Shown: piece by piece, positions 25,801 to 37,900 of the stretch | How positions within the stretch are numbered: the first letter of the stretch is position 1 | Layout of the letters: each line of letters starts with the position of its first letter | Source of the DNA: Symbiodinium natans | Lineage: Eukaryota; Sar; Dinophyceae; Suessiales; Symbiodiniaceae | Length of the DNA: 64,000 nucleotides | Assembly: GCA_905221605.1 (NCBI GenBank) | Contig: CAJNDS010000169.1 | Coordinates: 305,001 to 369,000, forward strand | Direction: 5' to 3' | Program-made: the position numbers and the translations under genes | The notes under the pieces: model-generated | Databases searched by the model: none | Seen by the model: the letters and a program-made list of their open reading frames with translations, nothing else | Told to the model about the DNA's origin: nothing

Positions 25801-28800
25801 GGTGACACTGGAGGGAAGGGCAAAGCGCCAGAAGTTTCTCCGGAAGAGGAGAAATCCAGTGGGTCATCCAGACTGGCGGACACAAGGATTTTCTTGTGGT
25901 CAGTGTACTCCCGCGTGGCTTCGAATTTCTCTATGCAAGACCGCACTACTGGTAAGATCTTTGACAGCACCAAAGGATATCCTGGTGAAGGACCAAACAA
26001 TGATGACAATCCTTCCTCTAAGGGGAACTTTCCCTGGATTTCAGAAGACTACCTTGACGAAGTGGTGTCAAAAAAGATGGAAAGGTCTTCAGAGATGGAT
26101 GGGTTTGTTCCGGGAAGTGAGGGATCATTGGAAAAGGTAGAGGTGAATGTCACTGCCTCTAAAATTCTTATGGCTCTTTGGAAGAAGGGACATAGAGTTG
26201 GGTTTAGAAGGTTGCGTCGTTTGAATGCATCTGGATGCAAGGTTGGAGCAATGAAAAGTCCAATCAAAAGGGTGCAGAAGATTGGCGCTAGGAAGGCCTT
26301 CATGAAGATGTTCAATGTTTTTGGATCGTCTCAGCATGGCTCAGGAGTTGGCGGAAAACCGATCATGAAGGTGGTAGGACCAAGGCCAGGTTTTCCAGCT
26401 GTACTCCAAGCACCAAATACTGATAGCACGTCGGGTGAAGGGAGCAGTCCCCAGGTACATGGCAATGTTCATGTAGAGCACAGTCGCCCTATGGACCGGT
26501 ATGAGGCAGAGCGCTTGGAGAAGAGGAAGAAGGGTTTCTGCTATTGGTTTGGCAAAGGGAAAGATCGCTGCAAATTTTGTGACGACTGCAAATTCATCCA
26601 TTCCGAAGATGATGTGGTGCTACATTCATATTGGTGCAAATACTATGTGGCAGGGAGAGAATGTTTCGCTGGAAAGGATTGTGAGTTCTCGCATGATGCA
26701 ACTGGTGTGAGGTGCGTCCAGTTTGCTCGGTCTGGGAAGTGTCGATTTGGTGACAGGTGTGTCTTCGAGCATGGTGTTCCGTTGTAAAAACAGAGGCCAA
26801 GGTCTCCAAGGACGCCCCTAAGGGATGGTCCAAGGAGAAAGTCTGGTGCAAATGGTGGAGAAAAGGAGATCCCTCCTGAACAGTTCGATGATGATGAGGA
26901 GGATTTTATGGTTTATGACGAAGAGACCAAGATGACGGAACTGTTGATGGAGGCGATTTCATTTCTCTCCGGTGGCAAGCCAGATTTGGCTCGAGCAGAG
27001 GCGGACCCATTGTTCAAACTCCTGAAGTTCACTGGAGATGCTGACCAAATGGATCAAGTATGGGTTTCGTGGACCACTGAAATGTTGTCAGTGCTGGAAC
27101 TTCTCGAAGTAGTGAAGTCGTATGATGTTTCGTTCGCGGAGGTGGAAGAATGGGTCAATGACCTGAGGATATGGTATGAGCGAGCCAATTTGGGAGAAGA
27201 AAAGGATCCCAAAAAAGGGAAAAAGAGGTCCCTAGAAGGGGAGTCCAGCAAAGATATTCCTGCCGAAAAAGAAGTGGTTGAGACTTCGGAGACGGAGGTT
27301 GCCGTTGAGGAGGAGAAGAAAAAGGTAAAAAAGAAGAGGAAAGCTGCAGCTATCGAAGATCCTTACACTCTCATGGTTCCAAAGCCGAAGAAGATGCCGG
27401 CGATCATTGAGAAGGGTGGATCATCATCCAATGTGGTGGTTTCTGCAGTGGAAAAAGCCTCGAAAGTGCGCACAAAGTCAAATGTCGGTGGAAAGACAAA
27501 GAAGAAGGAGAAAAGTCAGAGTCCCAAAAAAGAAGAGGTGGTAATGGTGCAAGATCCTGAGGAAAAGGATCGTCCATCCGATGCGGAGGCGCCAGGGTCT
27601 GCCAATGCGAATGAAGAGCTGGGTCAATCTTGCCAGGCGATTGAGGATGCAAAGAGAGAAGGATTGGTATCCTCAATTCAAAGGGGCATACAGGATCCTA
27701 TTCTTACGATTTCGGACCTGGAGTATATTCTGCTGCAACTTCACCTCAAGATTGCCAACAATCGGAAAAAGAAGTGATTGGATGGTATGGATGAAGGGAT
27801 GGTTTTTCTCTTTCTGGAGACCGGTGCGCTGGAACAGCCAATGTGCTGACCATGTGGTGGTTACTATTAAGGGTATGGAAATCCCTGATAGTAGGAGTCA
27901 GTAGCTTTTCGCGTAGCGAAGACCACGGTTTGTGGTGAAGAAGGCCAAGGAGTCTTCAGTGATGAGAGGATCAAGGTGAAAAAAGGTTCTCTATGGGTAG
28001 TAGGTTAGCCAATGTGCTATAATTCCGTCCTGGAAGACGTTAAACCACAATTTGCATTTCAAGCAGCTGGCTGCTGCCGTAATGGCAGTTTTTGGCCAAA
28101 AGATCTGCATCTCCAATGTGTCCTAGGAAATCCTAGGACAGGGGGAGTGCGGAGCTGCAATTGGTATTGTAGAAAGGAGTTAGTGTTGGAAGTTGGAAGG
28201 GTTAATGAACCCGATAATCGTATTTGGCTCAAGATGGGCTTGAACAGAAAGCCACAAGTTCAAAAAGTAGTGCCTGGGTTCTTAGGGTTTGGTAAGGGTG
28301 TGGATTCCTTCCCCCTTTCCTTCCCCCCGGGGTTGCTCTTATCCGTGTTCTTGGTTGTTTCTTGGTTCGATCTGGGAAATATAAGTTCAGGGCGATTAGG
28401 GGAGTTGATTTCCTTCCTTGGTTGTCCCCCCCGTACCCTAAACCCTTTAGAGGGTTGTGATTTTTTCAGGGCTTGTCGGATTTGCAGGTAGCTGGCGGGG
28501 CTTGAAATCCTAATAAGCCCTAAACCTTAAAAGCCCTAAAAGCCCTACAAAGTCCTAAGCCCTCAGCCCCAACCCCAAACCCTATAAAACTAAGCTCTAG
28601 GACTCTAAGCCCCAAAATCTAGACGCTGCACCCTGCAGCCCTAAACCACTAACGGCCCAGACCCTACAAACCCCTAATCCCTAACCCCTAAACCCTAAAC
28701 CCTACACCCTAAGCCCTACACCCTAAACCCTAAACCCTAAACCCTAAACCCTAAACCCTAAACCCTAAACCCTAAACCCTAAACCCTAAACCCTAAACCC

Positions 28801-28930
28801 TAAACCCTAAACCTAAACTTTTGACAAACGGCCCCAAGCACCAAACCCGAAAACTCCGTTTTGGGGACGAGCGGAGCGGGGATGCATCGTGCAACTTCGG
28901 GCGACCCTTCAAGGGGGCTTTTTTTTAAAA

Positions 28931-28962
<32 letters not shown>

Positions 28963-31900
28963 TTTTTATACACATATATGTAATATGTAGGTATGTAGGT
29001 ATGAAGGTATGTAGGTATGTAGGTATGTAGGCATGTAGGCATGTAGGCATGTAGGGATGTAGGTATGTAGGTATGTAGGTATGTAGGTATGTAGGTATGT
29101 AGGTATGTATGTATGTGTGTGTGTGTATGTGTGTATGTATGTATGTATGTATGTATGTATGTATGTATGTATGTATGTATGTATGTATGTATGCATGCAT
29201 GCATGTATGTATGTATGTATGTATGTATGTATGTATGTATGTATGTATGTATGTATGTATGTATGTATGTATGTATGTATACATATATACATGCACATAT
29301 TTGTTTAATGAAATTCATTTGTTTTTGAATGTACGGTTTCGGGTTTTCGGATTTTCGGGGTTTATGGTTTTGGATTTTGTGGGCTTATGGGTTTTAGGGT
29401 TTGAAGTTTTGACGGTTTTGGGGCGTTTTTTTTTTTTATATATTTTTTTTTGTCGGGGTGTTACCGTGTAGGGCTTGGGGTTGGGCTTTGAGGGCTTCTA
29501 TATTCTATAGGGTCGAGGGGTTGCAAGGGTGGTATAGGCCTGAAGGGAACCCCTAAACGTCTAAATCTTAGATGTGCAGGAGAAGCAATGGAAATTTATC
29601 GGGTCCTTGAGGCATGTAACCCAAGGTTCCCCAATGCATACTCCCCACAACTCCCTAAGGCTCCCAAAACTTCCGCAGGGTTTCCTTGGTGCCCTAAACC
29701 TAAACCCTAAACCCCCCCACGAACCCCCCCTTCCTTTCGGACCCCATCAGAAATGCCCTGAGTCCAAGGGTCACACCGTGCTCTTGCCGTGCTGGCTCAA
29801 GCAACATGTACCTTCTTTCGGGTTTGGGTGTGTCGCGTTTGGGGTTTAGGGTGTGGGTTTTAGGGTTTAGGGTTTAGGGTTTAGGGTTGAGGAGTTGAGG
29901 AGGGGTTTGGGTTCAGGTCTTCGAGTTCACTTGCAAGGCACAGGCACGAGCTTCGGGCAGACCCCTGAACCCAAACACTAAACCCTATATGAGTCCTGAA
30001 CTCAAGCCCTAAGCCCTGCCTCCCCAAATGCCTCGTTGGCCCCAACTCCCTGAACCCTAATTCAGTTTTTTGGGTCCTTAAAAGGGAGGGGGTTTCAAAG
30101 GGGGGTATGTAACCCGGTTATGTAACCCTAGTACTCCTCACAACTCCCTAAGGCTCCCTAAGCTTCCGTAAGGTTCCCGAAGGTTCCTTAGGTACCTTCC
30201 CCCCATGAACCCTAAGCCCTAAACCCTAAACCCTAAACCCTAAACCCTAAACCCAAAACCCAAAACCCCCCATGAAACCCCTCTTTTGAGAACCCTACAT
30301 GTTCGGCCGGAGACTGCGAATGACGTCCCGTGCCTGGCCGCCTCAGCTTCTTAGCTGCCATATGGTACAATATGCTTGAGTCGGGTCTCAGGGAGGCGTA
30401 GGCAACCCCTAGCCACCCTAAACCCTAAACCCTAAACTCTAAACCCTAAACCCTAAACCCTAAACCCTAAACCCTAAACCCTAAACCCTAAACCCTAAAC
30501 CCTAAACCCTAAACCCTAAACCCTACTGGTGAGGATCGTCAACCAAATCAGGGAGGCAATGTGTCGGGGTGGATGCATAGACTCCTGGCGCTGATACCGA
30601 AGGTTGAATGTCCCACAGGACCGAGCATGCGGAAGCCCTCCTGGATCAGCGCGTGTGGGAAGAACAGACAGGCGGCGGATCTCTTGGCTGTTGCCACCCG
30701 CATACGTGACGTTACACGGGAGTGGCGCCTGCCACTTCTGGTAGCCAAACTCGACGTCCGGGGAGCTTTCGATAGGAGGGTTGTGCGCAAGTCGGTTGCC
30801 AGTCTGCTGCGCTCCCCAGCAGCTCTCAATCAACACCGTGGCAGGGTAGCGCCGGGTGGGGACAACTGAGCGGTGGAGGCGAATTCTAGGGTCTAGGGGT
30901 TTGGGGGTTTCGGGGTTCAGGGGCTTAGGGGCTTAGGGGTTGAGGCTTCTTGTTTCAGGGTAGCTTCGAAGCCCTTAGTCTCAAGAGCCCGTAAGTGAGA
31001 CCCTGAAAGCCTGAAGTGCAAACCCTGGCAATCAAGCATTCCTTAAGCCTACACCAGCCAAAGCCACCCAGACCACCCTAAGCCCTAAACCAGCCTTCAC
31101 CCTGAGCCAGCCTNNNNNNNNNNNNNNNNNNNNNNNNNNNNNNNNNNNNNNNNNNNNNNNNNNNNNNNNNNNNNNNNNNNNNNNNNNNNNNNNNNNNNNN
31201 NNNNNNNNNNNNNTCTCGTATGCCGCTTCCTCAAGCGATTCAAGCGAGGAGGAGACCAATGCGGTACAACGCCTGAAGGAAATCTTTTTGCAAGAAAGGG
31301 ATTCGTGGAGAACTGCGAGTCGTGGCAATGTTCCACAAAGTGGTTCTTCAGGCTCCAATGCTGGGCCGAAAAAATCGGTTCACCTTGGCGAAGGGCGCGA
31401 CAAAGCGTCGCGGGGGGAGACCCGCCAAGAAGTGACTTCTCAAGTTTTTTCGCTACCACAACCTTCTCGTCGAGCTGAACGGTCTCAAAAAAGAACAAGG
31501 GATGGTTCAGTTATGGTTGGTTTGTGGCGGTGGGCTCCACGGATGAGGTTTTACCTGGGCAAGGTGCTGCTGGACAGGTGAATGTCTCTGAAAGCGCTCA
31601 AGTTCTTCCTGGGCATGAAGTGGCTGGACAGGAGACGGCGCCGGAAGGGGCAGTACAGATTTCTGGCGAGGAGACCGACCAAAAAGAAGGAGAAGGCGGG
31701 AGCAATGATCTCCGTGGTAATGATGCGAAGATGTTGGATGGTGGTCCGGTGATGAGTGACCTTCAGCAATTGCTGGTGAAAGGCCTTCTGACTCGAATTT
31801 ATTGGAAGGTTGCAGTTGGCAAGTTGCCAATGGGGCAAAGAGATTGCCAAAAAGGGTTTCTCCAAAAAGCTGGATCGAAAATGTGGTTATTAGCATGTCA

Positions 31901-34900
31901 TCGAGGGTGCAAGCGAACAGATGCGAACCTGGCCTGGAGTAATTGTGATCAGTCAATGGGGAGAAGGTGCAAGGTTATGGTGTATGATCAGGACCGCTGA
32001 TCCAGTCGCAAAAAAACTGATTTGGGTATGCGTCGTCCTCCACGGTTTGACGATGTCCGTATGGCCAGCAATGGCGCCCCTGTCCAGAGGCATATGTGCT
32101 GAACAATGGTTCAATGCTGAAAATGATGCCCAGCTAGGAATGGAACACTACTTTTTCAAAAGGAGAGATTCAAGGGACATTATATGACCTGGCTCATTCG
32201 GTTCAATGACAACCCGTCGGTTGCGGGCGGGGCTTGGGGAATTACCCTCTTTCGGTGATGGGTACCTTGTTGTCTCCTGGTCTGGAAGGGGAATTCAAGA
32301 ATACGGACAAGTTTGGTACTGCTATGGAGGCAATTGCCTATGATTGGAGCCGCAGTCCAGGCATGGAAGTTCATATTGAACTTATGGCGAGGGTAGACAA
32401 AATGGTTCACCCATTCCTGAATCTGGGAGCACAAGGGTCGGTGATGGTTTCAGAATTTCTCTGGCAGCGCGGGAGGGCTCGGTTGATGGAGTTTCTTCAA
32501 GCGGCGACTTGTGCGGACCAATTGGAGGCTCTCTGGAGAAGGATGGACGACGATGCGGATGAGGAGGTGGATCCTTCGACAGCGATGCTGGAAGTTCTTG
32601 GACTAGAGGATGCGGTGCTTGATCAAGGGAACAATGAATCCCTTATTCCCGTTGAAGATGAGGTGAGACAAGCGGTGACACTGGAGGGAAGGGCAAAGCG
32701 CCAGAAGTTTCTCCGGAAGAGGAGAAATCCAGTGGGTCATCCAGACTGGCGGACACAAGGATTTTCTTGTGGTCAGTGTACTCCCGCGTGGCTTCGAATT
32801 TCTCTATGCAGGACCGCACTACTGGTAAGATCTTTGACAGAACCAAAGGATATCCTGGTGAAGGACCAAACAATGATGACAATCCTTCCTCTAAGGGGAA
32901 CTTTCCCTGGATTTCAGAAGACTACCTTGACGAAGTGGTGTCAAAAAAGATGGAAAGGTCTTCAGAGATGGATGGGTTTGTTCCGGGAAGTGAGGGATCA
33001 TTGGAAAAGGTAGAGGTGGAGAATGTCACTGCCTCTAAAATTCTTATGGCTCTTTGGAAGAAGGGACATAGAGTTGGGTTTAGAAGGTTGCGTCGTTTGA
33101 ATGCATCTGGATGCAAGGTTGGAGCAATGAAACGTCCAATCAAAAGGGTGCAGAAGATTGGCGCTAGGAAGGCCTTAACGAAGATGTTCAAGGTTTTGGG
33201 ATGTCTCACTGGCTCAGGAGTTGGCGGAAAACCGATCATGAAGGTGGTGGACCAAGCCCGGTTTTCAGCTGTTACTCACGCACCAAATACTGTAGCAAGT
33301 CGGGTGAAGGAGCAGTTCCCCAGGTACATGGCAATGTTCTGTAGAGCACAGTCGCCCTATGGCCGGGATGAGGAGAGCGCTGGGGAAGAGGAAGAAGGGT
33401 TTTGTTATTGGTTTGGCAACGGGCAAGATCGCCTGCAATTTGGTGAACGACTGCCAAATCTAGCCATTCACCCCGAAGTTGATGTGGTGCTACATTCATA
33501 TGGGTGCAATAAATGTGGAGGGAGAGAATGTTTCGCTGGAAAGGATTGTGGGTTCTCGCATGATGCAACTGGTGTGAGGTGCGTCCAGTTTGCTCGGTCT
33601 GGGAAGTGTCGATTTGGTGACAGGTGTGTCTTCGAGCATGGTGTTCCGTTGGAAAAACAGAGGCCAAGGTCTCCAAGGACGCCCCTAAGGGGTGGTCCAA
33701 GGAGAAAGTCTGGTGCAAATGGTGGAGAAAAGGAGATCCCTCCTGAACAGTTCGATGATGATGAGGAGGATTTTATGGTTTATGACGAAGAGACCAAGAT
33801 GACAGAACTGTTGATGGAGGCGATTTCATTTCTCTCCGGTGGCAAGCCAGATTTGGCTCGAGCAGAGGCGGACCCATTGTTCAAACTCCTGAAGTTCACT
33901 GGAGATGCTGACCAAATGGATCAAGTATGGGTTTCGTGGACCACTGAAATGTTGTCAGTGCTGGAACTTCTCGAAGTAGTGAAGTCGTATGATGTTTCGC
34001 TCGGGGAGGTGGAAGAATGGGTCAATGACCTGAGGATATGGTATGAGCGAGCCAATTTGGGAGAAGAAAAGGATCCCAAAAAAGGGAAAAAGAGGTCCCT
34101 AGAAGGGGAGTCCAGCAAAGATATTCCTGCCGAAAAAGAAGTGGTTGAGACTTCGGAGACGGAGGTTGCCGTTGAGGAGGAGAAAAAAAAGGTAAAAAAG
34201 AAGAGGAAAGCTGCAGCTATCGAAGATCCTTACACTCTCATGGTTCCAAAGCCGAAGAAGATGCCGGCGATCATTGAGAAGGGTGGATCATCATCCAATG
34301 TGGTGGTTTCTGCAGTGGAAAAAGCATCGAAAGTGCGCACAAAGTCAAATGTCGGTGGAAAGACAAAGAAGAAGGAGAAAAGTCAGAGTCCCAAAAAAGA
34401 AGAGGTGGTAATGGTGCAAGATCCTGAGGAAAAGGATCGTCCATCCGATGCGGAGGCACAAGGGTCTGCCAATGCGAATGAAGAGCTGGGTCAATCTTGC
34501 CAGGCGATTGAGGACGCAAAGAGAGAAGGATTGGTATCCTCAATTCAAAGGGGCATACAGGATCCTATTCTTACGATTTCGGACCTGGAGTATATTCTGC
34601 TGCAACTTCACCTCAAGATTGCCAACAATCGGAAAAAGAAGTGATTGGATGGTATGGATGAAGGGATGGTTTTTCTCTTTCTGGAGACCGGTGCGCTGGA
34701 ACAGCCAATGTGCTGACAATGTGGTGGTTACTATTAAGGGTATGGAAATCCCTGATAGTAGGAGTCAGTAGTTTTTCGCGTAGCGAAGACCACGGTTTGT
34801 GGTGAAGAAGGCCAAGGAGTCTTCAGTGATGAGAGGATCAAGGTGAAAAAAGATTCTCTAAGGGTAGTAGGTTAGCCAATGTGCTATAATTCCGTCCTGG

Positions 34901-37900
34901 AAGACGTTAAACCACAATTTGCATTTCAAGCAGCTGGCTGCTGCCGTAATGGCAGTTTTGGCCAAAAGATCTGCATCTCCAATGTGTCCTAGGAAATCCT
35001 AGGACAGGGGGAGTGCGGAGCTGCAATTGGTATTGTAGAAAGGAGTTAGTGTTGGAAGTTGGAAGGGTTAATGAACCCGGTAATCGTATTTGGCTCAAGA
35101 TGGGCTTGAACAGAAAGCCACAAGTTCAAAAAGTAGTGCCTGGGTTCTTAGGGTTTGGTAAGGGTGTGGATGCCTTCCCCCTTTCCTTCCCCCCTGGGTT
35201 GCTCTTATCCGTGTTCTTGTTTGTTTCTTGGTTCGATCTGGGAAATATAAGTTCAGGGCGATTAGGGGAGTTGATTTCCTTCCTTGGTTGTCCCCCCGTA
35301 TAGGGTTTAGGGTTTAGGATTTAGGGTTTAGGGTTTAGGGTTTAGGGTTTAGGGTTTAGGGTTTAGGGCTTAGGGTTTAGGGTTTAGGGTTTAGGGTTTA
35401 GGGTTTAGGGTTTAGGGTTTAGGGTTTAGGGTTTAGGGTTTAGGGTTTAGGGTTTAGGGTTTAGGGTTTAGGGTTTAGGGTTTAGGGTTTAGGGTTTAGG
35501 GTTTAGGTTTTATGGTTTAGGGTTTAGGGTTTAGGGTTTAGGGTTTAGGGTTTAGGGTTTAGGGTTTAGGGTTTAGGGTTTAGGGTTTAGGGTTTAGGGT
35601 TTAGGGTTTAGGGTTTAGGGTTAGGGCAGTTTAGGGCTTGGGGTTTAGGGTTTAGGGTTTAGAGGTAGCCCCTCAATAACCCCTAAACATCCCCTAAGCA
35701 AGGGTCCCTTTGTTCGTTTCTTGATGTGTCCAGGAGAAACCCTAAACCCTAAACCCTAAACGGAGACTCTCTGACTAAGGAATGGACCGTACTTCGGGTT
35801 TGCAAAGGGAATCTGACTGCGGAAGCGTTGGAGATAGACCTGAAACCATGCTAGGGCTCCTTCTTGCGATCCGTGGTCTCCACCTTTAACTAGATGAAAT
35901 CCCCGAGCTTGATTCTGGAGTTTAGGGTTTAGGGTTTCGGGTGTAGGGTTTCGGGTAGGGTTTAGGGTTTAGGCTTTCGGGTTTGGGGTCGTTAAGGGGG
36001 GACTTCTCAAAATGCCTGGCATTTTTAGCCCGAAACCTTCTCCTTGCGGCCAAGCTGCGGGCACATCCTTGCTTTGTCCTGTAGGAGAACCTGGCCCCAG
36101 ACCCTCAACCCTAAAACCTAAACCCTAAACCCTAAACCCTAAACCCTAGACCAGGTGCTGCGTCAGGGCATGGAGGCTCTAGAGGTGGCCCTAGTGGTTC
36201 CCTGAAGGCAGTGTGGGGTTTTGGGTTGAGGGTTTGGGGTTTAGGCCTTTGGGCGAAGGGCTTAGGGCTTAGGGCTTAGGGCTTAGGGCTTAGGGCTTAG
36301 GGCTTAGGGCTTACGGCTTAAAGGGTTACAGTTTAGGGTCTCAGAGCCGTGAGGGCAGTACTGGAGCGCCCTGAGGAGGTTGACGGAGCGTGTTGCGAAC
36401 AGCACTTGGACGCTTTTGCACGAAGTGGTTTCAGCTGGGCTCAGGTGAACTATTTTCACAACCTGAAACCCTGACTCCTAAACCCGAAACCCGAGACCCT
36501 AAACCCTACGTAAACCCTAAACCTTAAAACCCGAAACCCTAAACCCTAAACCCTAAACCCCCCCTGCTCCGAGCCCGGCCTCCAAACGATCATCGGCGCT
36601 GGAGGCCTTCTCCAAGGATGCGATGTCCGTGCTCGTCCTCAGTTTAGGGCTTTGTGGGGTTAGGGTTTAGGGTTTAGGGTTTAGGGTTTAGGGTTTAGGG
36701 TTTAGGGTTTAGGGTTTAGGGTTTAGGGTTTAGGGTTTAGGGTTTAGGGTTTAGGGTTTAGGGTTTAGGGCTTTGTGGGGTTAGGGCTTAGGGCTTTGTG
36801 GGGTTAGGGTTTAGAAACGAGTCAACTTAGTACCCCCTACAAATCCTTCAATAACCCCCATAACCCAACTTACTAACCCTACTTACCAAGTCAACATGGC
36901 TCCCTAAACCCGAAGCCCTAAACCCGAAACCCTAAACCCTAAACACCATAGTCCTTTGTAGGGCTAGCGCCTTCAGGGTTCAAGGTTTATCCAAACGACC
37001 CCTCCCCCAACCATACCCCTCATCCCGCAGAACCCCACAATAATCCCTAACCCTAAACACTAAATCCTAAACCCTACACCCTAAACCCTAAACCCTAAAC
37101 CCTACACCCCATAATATCGGGTCTAAGGCTTAAGGTCAAAACACTCCACCCCAAATCCGCCGGGAACACTTAGCGAACCGGGCACGCAATTCACTGTCGG
37201 GCTTAGGGCTTAGGGCGTGAGGTTTAGGGTTTAGGGCTTAGGGTTTAGGATTTAGATTTACGGTTTAGGGATGCACAATTGCCCTAAACCCGATGTCGCA
37301 AGCTCTAAACAACAACCCTAAACCCTAAACTCTAAGCTCACTAAATCCTAGACCCTAAACCCGATAAACCCTAAAGCCTTCACACTACACCCCAAACCCC
37401 AAGCCCCAAATCCTAAACCTTCAGCACCCTAAACCCTAAAACACACGAACCCTTAACCCTCAAGACCCCAAACACCCCAAACCCTAAACCCTGAACCCTA
37501 ACAATAAACCCGATAAACCCTAAACCCTAAACCCCAAACCCTAAACCCTAAATCATAAACCCTAAACCCTAAATCCTAAACCTAACCGTTCAGCTCCGCC
37601 CTCCAAGCGTCAGCGGCCGCGCCGCCACGAGGACGCTGCGAAGGGCCTGGCCCACAAAGGCTGCCGCTCCGCAAGGGTTTAGGGTTTCGGGTTTCGGGTT
37701 TAGGGTTTAGGGTTTCGGGTTTAGGGTTTAGGGTTTAGGGTTTAGGATTTAGGGTTTAGGGTTTAGGGTTTAGGGTGTTAGGGTGTTAGGGTGCTAGGGT
37801 GCTAGGGTGTTAGGGTGTTAGGGTGTTAGGGTGTTAGGGTGTTAGGGTGTTAGGGTGTTAGGGTGTTAGGGTGTTAGGGTGTTAGGGTGTTAGGGTGTTA

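Larger units (their letters stand above)
19605..28435 (+). mobile_element. full-length LTR retrotransposon, copy 1, non-autonomous
   Basis: Two near-identical 287/288-bp direct repeats flank 8.3 kb of internal sequence. A primer-binding site follows the 5' LTR and a polypurine tract precedes the 3' LTR. LTR ends are TGCGG...CCGTA, an imperfect inverted pair. The internal region is almost wholly coding, with a WW-like domain, an S1-like domain and six CCCH sites, but no protease, integrase, RT or RNase H motif is seen. The half-tRNA primer site suggests mobilisation by a Ty1/copia partner (inference). It is antisense to the host gene. The left flank is TTTAGGG repeats and the right flank is CCCTAAA, so no target-site duplication is visible. 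Confidence 0.85.
31214..35300 (+). mobile_element. LTR retrotransposon, copy 2, 5' part lost in the gap
   Basis: Starts at the position equivalent to 24346 of copy 1 and runs to the 3' LTR. Most of it is near-identical to copy 1. Two zones, about 31850-32240 and 33190-33510, differ by many scattered small indels. The right flank is TAGGGTTTAGGG, so the base string TAGGG matches the left flank of copy 1. Confidence 0.88.
19541..36574. other. about 17-kb ATPase intron holding retroelements and an assembly gap
   Basis: Lies between exons 37 and 36, which join in phase. Contains one full LTR element, the 3' half of another, a LINE fragment, microsatellites, telomere-like arrays and 100 N. True length is unknown because of the gap. 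Confidence 0.8.

Noticed and set aside
24657-27777. Hidden reverse transcriptase or integrase in the LTR element
   Set aside because: No YxDD, HHCC or DDE-type spacing was seen in the reading frames; the Asp-rich strings are low-complexity acidic stretches.
36020-36070. Minus-strand DKARMCPQLGRKEK island with AG and GT borders
   Set aside because: It lies inside the 17-kb intron between exons 36 and 37, which already join in phase.
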